A stretch of 64,000 nucleotides of DNA from Plenodomus lindquistii (taxonomy: Eukaryota; Ascomycota; Dothideomycetes; Pleosporales; Leptosphaeriaceae), in assembly GCA_025504975.1 (NCBI GenBank), contig JANUWI010000008.1, forward strand, positions 248,001 through 312,000, given 5' to 3'. The notes beneath the pieces are model-generated. The model had not been told where the DNA came from, searched no databases, and saw nothing but the letters and a program-made list of their open reading frames with translations. Below are positions 34,456 through 45,149 of this stretch, piece by piece; position 1 is the first letter of the stretch, and each line of letters starts with the position of its first letter. Both the position numbers and the translations under genes were made by a program.

Positions 34456-34656
34456 ATGAAGTTCATTACCATCATCGCCGCCCTCGCCATGGCCATCACC
34501 GTTACCGCCAGCGGCAATCCTTGTTGCTCCATCGGACCCAACGGCGAATGCGGACTGTGCCCTAAGAAGCGCACCATGAGCCTCACCCACCTCGCCACCC
34601 GCTGGGCCAAGTTCGAGTTTGTACCTGCGGTCGAGGTCAAGACGGACGAGGACTAG
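34456..34656 (+). CDS. Small secreted cysteine-rich protein, copy 1
   Basis: 66 aa. Residues 1-18 are a signal peptide (hydrophobic, ending in TVTA), leaving about 48 secreted residues. The mature start SGNPCC is followed by CC-x7-C-x2-C-x2-KR, with cysteines at 23, 24, 32 and 35. The KKR at 37-39 is a candidate Kex2 site. The next 11 residues, TMSLTHLATRW, match the paralogues, and the acidic C-terminus (VEVKTDED) differs in length. I know no named family. Four cysteines, small size, secretion and tandem copies are features of candidate effectors or antimicrobial peptides, which is inference. A strong splice-like pair (GTGAGT at 34674, ACTGAC branch, CAG ending 34731) suggests a 58-nt intron in the 3' UTR. 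The gene is expressed, if at all, from a CA-rich leader shared in style with copy 2. Confidence 0.75.
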   Translation: MKFITIIAALAMAITVTASGNPCCSIGPNGECGLCPKKRTMSLTHLATRWAKFEFVPAVEVKTDED

Positions 34657-35877
34657 GTCGAGTGCGACATGAGGTGAGTCCTTGCTTGACTGTCTTGCAA
34701 CAACGCCTCAGACTGACATGTTCTTGGACAGAAGACAGATATCGGAATTACGGTGGCGATATACATGGAGAATTTGATCAGCGATGGGAATACATTGGAC
34801 TTCGGGATGGGTCATCTGTGAAGAGAGGCGTACTTAGGTAGCTTTGTTGCATACCAATACAATTCCTGGTCTCTCAAACACTTGCAATGTACTCGATTCC
34901 TTTCTGATACAAGTTGATGCTAAACACAGACCAATACAGCCACCTGCTTCGAAGTCATTCGTCGACTCCTACCTCCGCGCGCTTACATGTGTAACAGCGC
35001 GTTACACGATCTTCTCGTTGCGGCTATACGACACCTTCCCTTCGCACCAACCTAGCGATAGGGTACCTGTAACCCTGAAATACGATTTAGGCAAACCCTC
35101 CCGCCAGGATCGGCCACATACATTGGACCCATCCAGTCATCCTGGCTGCGCTTACATAAAAGGTTGTCACCGGAACTTCAACGCGCTTACATACACCTGC
35201 GCCACTACCGTAGACGCCGTATCACCAATGCGGCTCCCAGAATCTGAGCCGGTGTTCGGAGAATAAGGCAGTGCATATGCACCGCGCCTCAGGTTTCTTA
35301 CCGATCTTATACGTCACGAGAATCTCGGCGTCAGTCTGCGGTAGTGGCATAGTCTAGAAGTGGTAAGGCGATGAAAGTCTTCTACAGGCCTTCCAGACCA
35401 TGTGACACAATACAGGGTAAGGCGTACACTAAGTTATCGTCAGGCCTGCAGAAATTGCTATCTTGAGGGTGCGTGGGAGGCGCAGAGTGAAGATGTCTGA
35501 GGCGTGGAGCTCGAGAAAATAGCAAGTCAGGTGGACTGAGAGACTGCGCAGTTACTTTAGGTGTACATGAGTATACCATAGAAGAAGAGATAAAAACGCG
35601 TTCGAGGACGGCAGTTTGAAAAGCATCATACTTCCACATCTTCACATCACCACTTCATTGTGCAACACCATCTACACAACGCCTTCGAGACAAGTCTACT
35701 ATTTCTACACAACACCACATACACACAGCACCGCTTTGTATACCTCAAAGACCATCCTCCTATTTCCAAAGCTCCCCTACACACACATTTCCAAAACAAT
35801 CTTCTCGACCACATCTACATACCAACCACACCAACACCACACCAACACCAAGCCAACAACCCCCACAAAACCTCACA
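34657..35877. other. Intergenic within the secreted-protein array
   Basis: 1.2 kb including the likely 3' UTR intron of copy 1 (34674-34731) and the CA/CT-rich leader of copy 2 from about 35,640. The 140-codon frame at 34844-35266 lacks a recognisable domain or signal peptide and is not called. Confidence 0.5.
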
Positions 35878-36126
35878 ATGCAATTACTCACCGTCATCAC
35901 CACCCTCTTCCTCGCCTCCACCATCTCCGCAAGCGGCGACCCTTGCTGCAACTACACCAACGGCGGAGCATGCATCCAGAACTGCCCTGGAAAGCGGTCC
36001 TTGGGCCTTACATCTCTGGCTTCGCGCTGGGTCAACCGACCCGCTAATGCGCTGCCTGCTGGTGTTGAAGTCGAGGAGGAGAACAAGGAGCCAGCTGCGA
36101 CCGTCGTTGTGGACGAGTCTGAGTAA
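35878..36126 (+). CDS. Small secreted cysteine-rich protein, copy 2
   Basis: 82 aa. A signal peptide (residues 1-18, ending STISA) precedes SGDPCC. Cysteines at 23, 24, 32 and 36 give CC-x7-C-x3-C, then PGKR (39-40), a possible Kex2 site, and SLGLTSLASRW (41-51). The C-terminal 30 residues are acidic and rich in Val, Glu and Pro (VEVEEENKEP), longer than in copy 1. An N-Y-T sequon lies directly after the double cysteine. The leader is strongly CA-rich, as before copy 1. Function unknown; secretion with two likely disulfides is the only firm prediction. The three family members lie in one direction at spacings of about 1.2 and 1.4 kb, so they arose by tandem duplication. Confidence 0.78.
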   Translation: MQLLTVITTLFLASTISASGDPCCNYTNGGACIQNCPGKRSLGLTSLASRWVNRPANALPAGVEVEEENKEPAATVVVDESE

Positions 36127-36443
36127 GGGACATAATCGGCATCTTGGTATCTGTGAATTGTTTGCATAGCGTTAGTTTTTAATCTTGGAGTTTCTTGGGA
36201 TAGACGGATAGAGTATGGTATTGCGCTTGGGTTTTGCTTAGCACTGTCTGCTTGGTCGATCATTATTAGTATTTGGCGTATAGATTTACTTGGATCGCAT
36301 CACTCACCGCTCCTTATTGCATTGTTGGAACACAACATGCCTTTACACTTTTCTGAACTCATCTCACGCTTTGCAGATATCTTATATTGCCACTGTGACG
36401 TACTAACCCATGTAGCTCAACATCTCCCCCTACCATTACATCT

Positions 36444-38339
36444 TCACGCACCCACCTCTCCTAGCCTAACAAACGCCACCTCGGGACTCCTCGTCAACAT
36501 CTCCACCACTCCCACCCCCGCATACCTCTCCGGCACGCCCTCGAGCTTGAACGCCCAAATGACAAGCACAATCGCAATCCTCAACTCCAAATACGCCATC
36601 TTCCTTCCATAACAACCTCTCTGCCCCGCCCCAAACTGCAACTGCGGCCCCGCCGTCGGATCAAACGTTTCCTCCCCGGTCGCCGAGTCGCGAACAAGCC
36701 AGCGATCAGGATTGAAATTGGCAATGGTTTTTGGATCCCAGACTCCGGTTTTCCCACCACCAGCACTGTGGTAAGAACTACTGCGGAGAGACTCTGGAAT
36801 TGGCCAAGGGGGCGTGAGGACACCACCATCATTATTGCAGATTGTTACGCGCGTGCCCTTTGGTATCACGTGTCCGAGGACCACGGCGTCGCATTTTGCA
36901 GTGCGTGTTGGCATGGCGGCTGTGGTGCTGCAGCGGATGCATTCTTCGAGGACGGCGTCGAGGTAGTGGTTTGTTGTTGTTGCAATTTCTTGGGCGGTTG
37001 GGGGGCGCGAGGTAGAGTGGGCGGCGGGGAACTTGATATGGATGGTGGAGCGGAGGCGGGTTTGGACGGAGGGGTGGGCGGAGAGGAATTTGAGGGACCA
37101 GAGGAGGGTTGTGGAGCTTGTGTCGTGACCGGCTATTAGGAGGCCAAAGAGCTGGTGGATGTGGTATTAGTTTTGGTACTATGAGATTGAATAAGGGGAC
37201 TTGCATCGTCATTGATAGCAGCGGAATGATACTTCGGTGCCCTGCCTTCCTTCTCTGCGGCCATCTGTTCCCTGCGGAGTATATGATCCACGCCATTGGT
37301 GACCACACTCTCATCATTCTTCTTCCTCTCAGCCAGTCTTTTCTCCGCAAGCGTGATCTGCTCCGCAATCACTCTGTTCTTGACCTTCGTATGCTTCCTC
37401 AACGAGGGATAGTATCGCTGCAAGAATCCCGTGAGAAATGGCCACGGACTCTTGACCGTCCACTCAATAGTGTCCGTCAGCTTCAGCACAGCCTCCAATA
37501 CCGCTTCCGCTGGCACTCTTTCGAACACCACCGCCTCATCCACATCATCTGGCAATGAGATGTTGGATTTGGATGCCAGTTGAATGGTAGACTTCTTCGT
37601 AGCAGTCTCCCCCTCGGCGCCAAATATAGCTGCCCAGATTGCTTCAAGCGCCACCTCATACACGTCATGTCTAACACTGAATGGCCGACCTTGAGCAAGT
37701 CTCGCTTTCTCCTTCCACAGCGAGATCATGTCCGAAAAGCTCTTGTACAACTGTGGAGCCGCAACAGCATTCAGAAACGCAGGAGTCATGAGATCAGACA
37801 CGGACTTGCGCTGTGCTCGCCATTCATCATTCGTCACGAGGTTGGCGTGGAACTGTGGTGCAACACCCCAGAAGATATCACCGATGATGTCGGGCTTGTC
37901 AAACTCCCTGGTCCGTCGCATAAGCAGGTCCTGGAAGTGTTGTTAGTAACATGCCTGTATCACGACATGAAGACGCTGATCTGCATGTTGATGATCGAGC
38001 AATACGTTGCACGATCGTACTTGCCTGACCCTCACGAAAATCATCAATAAAAACCCACGGTCTCGAGAACACACCACCCCATATCTGGATGATAGGCGAG
38101 TTGTGCCGCTTGTGGTGGTTTGTCATCCAGTCACTGACGGTCTTTGAAGTCTTCAGATGTTGGAGCATAGACGGAACATCGCCGAGGATGGACTGGGTCG
38201 CTTCGGGGTTGTAAGGAATACCCGGAATTGGTTTGGGAAGAAGCCGTAGGTAGAAGAAGTAAGTGGCTGCAAGGACTGTTGTTGTAAGGATGAGGGACGT
38301 GGGCGTCAAGAGCGCACTTAGCGCCTTAGCTTTCTCCAT
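36444..38339 (-). CDS. Cytochrome P450 monooxygenase
   Basis: Exons 38339-38025, 37930-37205, 37151-36444 (minus strand); 582 aa. The start has a membrane anchor (LTPTSLILTTTVLAATYFFYL) and a Pro-rich hinge (PKPIPGIPYNP). The I-helix is LFGLLIAGHDTSSTTLLW, the K-helix ExxR is ECIR, the PERF-like motif is FNPDRW and the haem loop is FGAGQRGCYGRKMA with the cysteine ligand, so all catalytic marks are present. It is an ER-bound, NADPH-reductase-dependent oxygenase of unknown substrate. Both introns (94 and 53 nt) appear to begin with GC rather than GT (CAG|GCAAGT and GAT|GCAAGT); both close in phase 0 and have ACTAAC/ACTAAT branch sites and CAG acceptors. The nearby GT alternatives break the frame or the family alignment. 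The gene faces the secreted-protein array tail to tail. Confidence 0.9.
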
Positions 38340-39162
38340 GGTCTTGCTTAGTGGACTAATTGCGCAATAGATGAAGAAGTATGTATTCAGATACTGCGAG
38401 AACGTGTGTTGTGTAGTTTACTGTTATATGCATTCATCTCGAGTTGATCACCAGCAGCAATCACTGCGCTACAGTGGAGCGAAGGATGCGAATCCTACTC
38501 GATCGCGGGTTACGTGTGACGACTCATAATTGTCTACCAATCAGGCGAAGACGTTTACGATACTGCGCACATCAGCCGGGCGCCCAGTCGCTGCCGGGAC
38601 ACTGACCCTCGCCCGGTGTCATGAAAACGCCTGCATGTAGTTACTGCTGATGGGAATGCTGGTGCTAGCCACGACAGGCGGCCTGATATGTCTGCATTTT
38701 TCTGCGTGATTTGGAGCATCGAAGACGGCGGCGGATGATAGGTTGAGCTTCCCTACTGACAACCCGTGCAAAGGCACCGTAGTCCCAATGTGGATAAATA
38801 GTCGGCATGTAGCGAGAACTCGTGTGACAGCGCTCCGTAAGCACAAGAGCACAATGTTTCGTCTGCTACATCGTGTATCGGTTGCGTTAAGAATCCGCCA
38901 GTCTCTTCCCCAGATCTGCATATGGTCCTCGCGCAAAGGCTGGCAGTGAAATAGGTGGACTTAGTATGACTTTGTGGCGGATTACGGTGTACAACAGGTT
39001 CCGAGTCCGACAAAATGTACTACTGGTATACCGTAGTGTGGCAGATTAGTCTACTGTGGCACCGGCCTCAAGGTTGCCAGGAAACGAATTGTCGCGTGTC
39101 GAATGGACCGCGAAGCGATTTCGGGATGTGTAAGTCGAAAAGCAAGTTGTCATCGGAGTTTC
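38340..39162. other. Intergenic: P450 promoter and DUF7703 3' side
   Basis: No gene seen. Confidence 0.5.
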
Positions 39163-40519
39163 TCAGCCAATGTTATAACGGTCCATCTCTTCGTCAATCC
39201 AGCTTCCACGATTCACTCTGGTCCGCCGCCTCGACTTCTCTCGATCCTCCTGCAGACGAGTGTCCCATCCATCCTCTCTGAACACCGGTTCCGCACGAGT
39301 TAGGTCAGCGCTGACCTGTCGTGTATTCACAAATTCCGGTGAATTCTGATTGCCAAAGTCATAATTAAGTGATCCCGTATGGAGGGCTCCGTTCCCACTA
39401 TTACGATTCGTCTGGGCGGAATTTGACTTTTCGAGTGTGAGTGCAGTCGCGGTGCCCCTACGCTCCTGATTACTCTGCTGCACCCGACTTTGGTCTGAAT
39501 CTGTCCGATCCCGAACAAGCTGTACAAGTTTACCCAGGACTGCGAACTCAAGTTTGAGTTTGATCGAGTACACAACACCCTTTAGTGTTGTTTCGATCAA
39601 ATAGAGATTCGCGAACTCGACTGCTAATAGTGCTATATCCATGGAAATGATGATGACGTTGATAGCCAGGAGCTGGTACATGGTCTTTCGTACACTGGCA
39701 TTCTTGAGGTGGCCATTTCCAGATACATCGTCAATACTTCGGACGTCGTCCTGCACAGACTCCGACAATCTTAGCAACCGCACCGTTTCCTTGATGTAAA
39801 TGACGGACAGGATGAGCTCCTGCAGGAAGAACCCGACCATCTGTATCTTTTCCATGACCGAGTATCCATTGACGAAACGTTGAAGCGTGGTAAGGGTGAA
39901 AGAGTTCGCGTTCGAGCCGAAGGTGAGGACTGTGGTCGTGGAGTGCAAGATGCAGCCATTGATAATGATCATGGTCAAGGTCCAGCGAAGGACGCGACGT
40001 GAATTTGTTAAGAGGTGCAGGCGCGACCATAGGACTACTGATTGACCTATGCCCCATCAGTAGATTGTCCCGTTCGTCTTCATGTTAAACCTTACCTGTA
40101 ACCATGGTCCACCACCCAATAGTTAGCAGCACCACAGCAACATAGCCCTCATCGCGACTAGGGTCTAACAACTGGAAAAATTTGACCAGAAAACCAAGTG
40201 CATATGGTATAATTCCAAACGCCGCAATGACCATGGACCAAAAGTAAACCCCGCGGTAGCGCTGAAACGTGACAAAGATGAGGACGATAAGCTCGAGAGC
40301 ATTGTAAAGCGAGAGACCGAGCAGCAGAGCGATGATGATTTTGAGAGAGAGCGAGTCGCCAGTGTAGCCTGTCGGCATGTTAGCAGAGTCTCAGATGGGT
40401 TTAGAGATGATCGAAATACCTCCAGTAATTCCTGCGCCTGCGGAATCAAGAGCGCCTTGTGCTGGTGTGGACTCTGGGGTGTAAGCAGTCGTCGTTTCGC
40501 TCTGAACAACGCTCGACAT
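39163..40519 (-). CDS. DUF7703-type seven-helix integral membrane protein
   Basis: Exons 40519-40420, 40368-40096, 40046-39163 (minus strand); 418 aa; introns 51 and 49 nt. After a short Ser/Thr-rich N-terminus come about seven hydrophobic helices: IIIALLLGLSLYNALELIVL, FQRYRGVYFWSMVIAAFGII, YVAVVLLTIGWWTMVTGQSV, LWSRLHLL to MIIINGCILH, YSVMEKIQMVGFFLQELILS and YQLLAINVIIISMDIALLAV, followed by TTLKGVVYSIKLKLEFAVLG. That order and those motifs are those of the fungal DUF7703 family, whose function is not known. The C-terminal 110 residues are hydrophilic, Ser/Asn/Arg-rich and presumably cytosolic. The seven-helix layout resembles fungal receptor-like proteins, but no ligand or G-protein role is shown. 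Splice joins restore a seamless family alignment. Confidence 0.82.
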
Positions 40520-41650
40520 TATATGTTCGTTTGGTGCTTGCCAAATATTGCGGGCACATTTTCTTCTCCACATGCCCTATGTTGTCGCTGCGCAGATTGC
40601 TTCAAGGTAGGCTAGCAGCGGCTTGACATATTGGCAACGGTCGCCTTGTGGAAGCGTAAAGCAATGAAGCTTACGCACAATTAAGAATTTGAAAAGGAGC
40701 AATGCAGAAACCTGGAGCACATCCATGGTGCGTGCACTGAGTCTCCCGTGCGTGGTCCAGCAAGCTGGGAAAGAATGCCGGTACAGGCATGAGAGTGACG
40801 TGAAGTGTCCCCACTCACTAACGGCTTGGAGCTGGGAAGTCTGGGGTAGATCGGCCCTACGAAAGGGTCTGATCTTGGTCTTCCTAATCCTGGGAACGAT
40901 GTGCACGATGAAGTGTCCCGCGGCCGCACTGTTTTCGCTTGGAGGAAACCTTGTGTTCAACACTTTTATCTTATTGGGGATAGTAGAATCGCCTGGCGTT
41001 GAAAATTAAAGTCCACACGAAGCTGGCCTGGCCGAGTGCCCGGGCGTCGTAAAGAGGCTATAATAGTCTTCGTCCCGCTCTGCTCGCTCGCTTCCATCTG
41101 GCGTGACGCTAACATTGAGATCCCACGTGGAGTACAAATACCGGACCTGTCAAGCTGATGAGACATGTCAACGGCGTGGGCGGTGAGCCATACTTGTATA
41201 ATCGGGCCTTTCTGTCTGTCGTCGAGATCGACTCCTATCAGCAGCATCTCACAGCGCAGCGTTGGCATGAGTCCTGCAAATGTCGGCCATCACAGATCGC
41301 ATCGTCTTGTCTGGTGGCTATGGGCATGGCGGAGCTTGGTGCGTCGGAACTGATGACGAAGGGTACCGTACATCGCTTGGCACACGTTCAAGAGGAGAAA
41401 GAAGCCCCCTACAGGACACTACGAGGAAGTTAGGCGACTGCGCAACAGTCAAGTCCATAGACACACCTTGGCGAAAGATATCGAAGCATCTGATGGTAGT
41501 TGGGAACAAAAGTTCCATACGCCTGCTGCAAGCCATTCCATGTGTGCATGTGTAACGGCGGAAAGATGATGTAGTCCAATTCGTCTATATTCCCCCTCCA
41601 TCATTATTCATATGATCTAAGACCGGAACTTGCTTCTGATCACTCGGACA
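40520..41650. other. Intergenic, no gene seen
   Basis: 1.1 kb with several short overlapping frames, none resembling a known protein. Holds the DUF7703 promoter and the 3' side of the histidine phosphatase. Confidence 0.5.
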
Positions 41651-42532
41651 CTACTTGCTAGGAATTTGCTTACTTGCCTCCCCCACCTCCCCTACCTTCT
41701 CCTCCTCCTCAGGTGGGAAGTCTCCCTTGACCACTCCAAAGACACCCACCTCGCTCCTGCCCATCCCACCACCTTTCTTCTCCGTCTCTTCTCCCTCCTT
41801 CAATACCAATCTGCCCTGCTTAGCACTCTCTTGCTCATCAAACGTGAAAACTCTCCAATCTGCATTGAAGAACATTCGATTCGCCACTGCTGTCCTGAGG
41901 AAGCCGGAATGCGACACCACAGCAATTACCTTTTCGGGGCGGGAGTACAATTCCTTGAGTGCAGTTTGACCGCGGGCGAGTATGGCGTGCTGGGTGAAGG
42001 CGTAGGGATTGGAAGAAAGGTTTGTGGTCTTGTCGGGAAAGGTAGGGTCAACGTGGGAGAAGTCGTACTGAGGAAACTCTGAGGAGATGACCTTGAGAGG
42101 CGAACCGGTGTCGCAGGGTTTCGAAGAGTTCTCCTGCCAGAGAGCTGAGGGAGTCACTGGGTCGGACGGTTAGACGGATGTTAGGATGTTGGGTTAGAAG
42201 TGGAGTGAGAGTTGGTCTGGGGAATGATCTTGTGCCAGTCCTCAAGATGAACTCTCCACGAGAATGCATTGTATGGAGCGGCTCGACGTACCTGGGACGC
42301 CTTTCTTGATGAGCCAGTCCAATCCTATAGTGGCAGTCTCCAACGTCCTTCTTTGAGCGCTGACGACGATCGCCTCAACTTGATTCCCAATCTCACTCTT
42401 TCTGAGGCTTTCTTGCAATTCGACGCATTGATGCTTGCCAACCTCGGTTAATGGTGCATCGCGAATGGACCAGTCGCTGGTGACATTGTGCTCAGCTTGG
42501 GCATGGCGGATTAAAAGTAGTGTTGGAGGCAT
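41651..42532 (-). CDS. Phosphoglycerate mutase-like (histidine phosphatase superfamily) protein
   Basis: Exons 42532-42292 and 42156-41651 (minus strand), 135-nt intron; 248 aa. The catalytic RHG-type motif is LLIRHAQAEHN at residues 6-16, the conserved basic site is SAQRRTLETA, and WQENSSKPCDTGSPL is the Glu-containing segment typical of the fungal subgroup. The second catalytic histidine is in AVVSHSGFLRTAV. This is a branch-1 histidine phosphatase; such fungal proteins are often named phosphoglycerate mutase but are more likely broad phosphomonoesterases. No signal peptide, so cytosolic. The acidic tail (FPPEEEEKVGEVGE) is poorly conserved. Confidence 0.88.
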
Positions 42533-42893
42533 TGTAGGACGTTAGGGAGTTGCTCGACTGGAATGGGAGGGCAGAGTTTTGGAGGTTCAAGGTGGAGCAT
42601 ACGGCAATGGATGGTCTGTTTGGGGAACGCTTTGTTGAAGTAAACAGTTCGGTGTTCGCGAAGTTTAGTGGGGCGGCAGGTGCAGACAGCGTCATCATGC
42701 AGTCGTGCCTTGACTGTCACCACATGCATGAAGACAAAGAGTGGGTTGAAAACATGTCAGCACTGAAATATTCTTGGAATCATTTGTAGATTGCGGAGCC
42801 TTTTGTATTCGTCATATGTGTCAGTAGACATTCGTTATCATGCAATTACGTCTATGCTGCGCCAATGCTATGGAAACGAGTGGAGCCAGTCTT
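42533..42893. other. Intergenic between histidine phosphatase and PRE10
   Basis: No gene seen. Confidence 0.5.
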
Positions 42894-43968
42894 CTACGAC
42901 TCCATCTTGTCCTCCTCCTCATCGTCATCATCGCCCTCCAATGACTTCTTTGCCAGCTTCTCGGCCTCTTCCAGAATGTCCTTGGGCACCTCCTCATGCC
43001 TACCCTTGGTAGGTCCAGCGAGGTTGCTGATCCATGTCATCTCCAGTTCAAACTCCTTGTCCTTGTTATCGTCATGCGCAACGTAGATGATACGCGCAGC
43101 CTCTTTGACGCCCTCCTCGAGCGAGAGCTCGCCGTCGGCAAGGTTCAACTTTTCGAGCTCCGACTTGGCGATTTGACGACCCTTGCCGGTTGCTGCACCA
43201 TAGTAGCCCTGATCTTGTCAGTAATCTGTCCATCAGCCAGGCGTTTCGACCCATACCCAGTAGAGACCGCTTGGCTCAATCATGTAGAGCGATGGACCGC
43301 CGTGCTTTGCGCCCTCTGTCTTGCCACCGGAGCCAACCTTGGGTCCAGAGCCAACTTGAGCGTCGACCGGGAGTTCAGCCTCTGAGTCCCATCCTGCAAT
43401 GATTGCTGTGATACCAAATGGTCGTACACTGGAGTAGAGGGTGTACGCCTGAGCGTAGCTTCCCATGCGATCGGCGAGCGAGGACACGGGAATGGGCGCC
43501 TTGTACATTTGCCGCCACTGGGCTGCCTCATCGCGGGCTCTTGAGACGAAGTGGCGACCATCGGGAAGAAGGCCTGAGGAGACCTGGCCACAATGGTCAG
43601 CCTAACGTGTACTGTGACTTGATTTGTGCCCACTCACTATGCCCATATTCCTGTCCACTGTTGCTATCCGCTTGTTTGCTCCAGCCTTCAGTAGCTTGCT
43701 GCCGACGAGCTTCTCTAGAGCCAGTACAACGCCATCCTTGCACTTGATGCCAACCGCTGTGCCTCCGTTTTCTACCGCCTTGACCGCATATTCGACCTAT
43801 TACTATGAGCTGCTGGGCCACCATGGATAGTCCATCTATTGTGTACCTGGAAGTTGCGGCCATCGGGCGAGAAGACGGAGTTGGACAGGTCGTAGCCTGT
43901 ACCTATTGAAGTCTATGAGGGCGATTAGTACATGTCCCCCGCAAACATTGCCGCTGGAGACCGACCAT
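42894..43968 (-). CDS. pre10: 20S proteasome subunit alpha-7 (PRE10, PSMA3-type)
   Basis: Exons 43968-43966, 43912-43847, 43796-43638, 43583-43257, 43208-42894 (minus strand); 289 aa; four introns of 48-54 nt, all phase 0. The first coding exon is just ATG. The protein starts MTSIGTGYDLSNSVFSPDGR with the alpha-subunit signature (GRNFQVEYA), then NGGTAVGIKCKDG, the helix MYKAPIPVSSLADRMGSYAQ, SVRPFGITAIIAGWD and SGLYWGYYGAATGKGRQIAK, and ends with the acidic DDDDEEEDK tail. The TSIGTGYD start and the overall order identify alpha-7. It forms part of the outer heptameric ring that gates the proteolytic chamber in cytosol and nucleus; it is not catalytic. A partner subunit gene, beta-3, lies 3.3 kb away. 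Confidence 0.95.
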
Positions 43969-45149
43969 GATGTATGAGGGTGCGGTGGTAGAGGCGCTCT
44001 ATAGGACTGCAACTATGGTGGTTATGGCAAAAAAGACCCTAATCGACGGTGGGTTGTAGGGCTTCGCGGTCCGTCTGGTTTCTTGGTGTTGATGCACCGC
44101 AGGCAGTTGTGAGCTGCGCGGCGAGCTCGCGAGCTCCGGCTAGCGCCCCGCCAAGACCTCCGACCAAAGGCATCCACCTTGCACCGATGTCAAACAACCC
44201 CGCCATACACAACATAACCTCTGCACTGCGCAGTGCGGCTCACTTGGCTTCCGGCGAACTGTACGGCTGTTTTGGGCAAGTAGATTGGGCGCAAATTGGG
44301 TGCGGTCGCCCACATCGCTCCTCTGGCGCGCTCCAATCTGTGAACCACTACGCTCAAAAGCGCATCCACGGCGTTCAGACTTGATGAGTTGTCGTCCAGG
44401 CCCCATTCCAGTCTACAGGTAGCAGGAATCGTTCATTGGCTGTCCGGTTGCTAGTCGGACGACTTAAGTTTCAGCGTCTCACTAATTGGACTGTGGGCGA
44501 CAAAATTATGAGAATCATCCCGCCTTCACGCATGACCCAACAACACGCTACACTTGACGGTACATAAGGGAACTACGACCACGCCGCCTGACTGTGACTC
44601 CTGACACTTTCCTCATACTCTCCGATTTGTTTGCTCGCTCCCAGTTTTCAGCTCGCTGTTTATTCTGGTCCATATAGCCAGATACCGCACAAAGACACTC
44701 TTGTTGTAGGCGTCGACGACTGGTCAGCGCCCAACGCACGTGCCGGAAATCGAGATTCGACACAGTCAAGACAACCCGCACATCCAAGACTGCAATATTT
44801 GTTCAGATCCGCTAGATCCATTATTTTATTGCATCTGTACTTGCAGATTCGACTAATCCGCCGTTCCGATCGAACCTTGAGTTGCTGCCGCACTCGACAG
44901 GTCACTTACTTCAGTGTAAACAACCACCCTATACCCGGCGATGCAACCAATGCTCGTCCACCACTGTCATTGCACTTACAACACTGCCGTTCTATTCAGC
45001 CCTTCTGTATTCTCAGAGAATATCTCCTGTTCACACGTACGACTCAAGTCTGTCACCATCTTGAATCTTGACCACTGACCATTACGTCATAGTGTGGCGC
45101 AATATCAGCGGGCATCAACATTCAAGCAAAGGCTAAAGAAGACGAAAAT
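43969..45149. other. Intergenic between divergent PRE10 and the Gln-rich gene
   Basis: 1.2 kb shared upstream region. No gene seen; short frames lack family resemblance. Confidence 0.5.

Noticed and set aside
34844..35266. 140-codon frame between the two intact secreted-protein genes
   Set aside because: No signal peptide, domain, or plausible start context; likely random in intergenic sequence.
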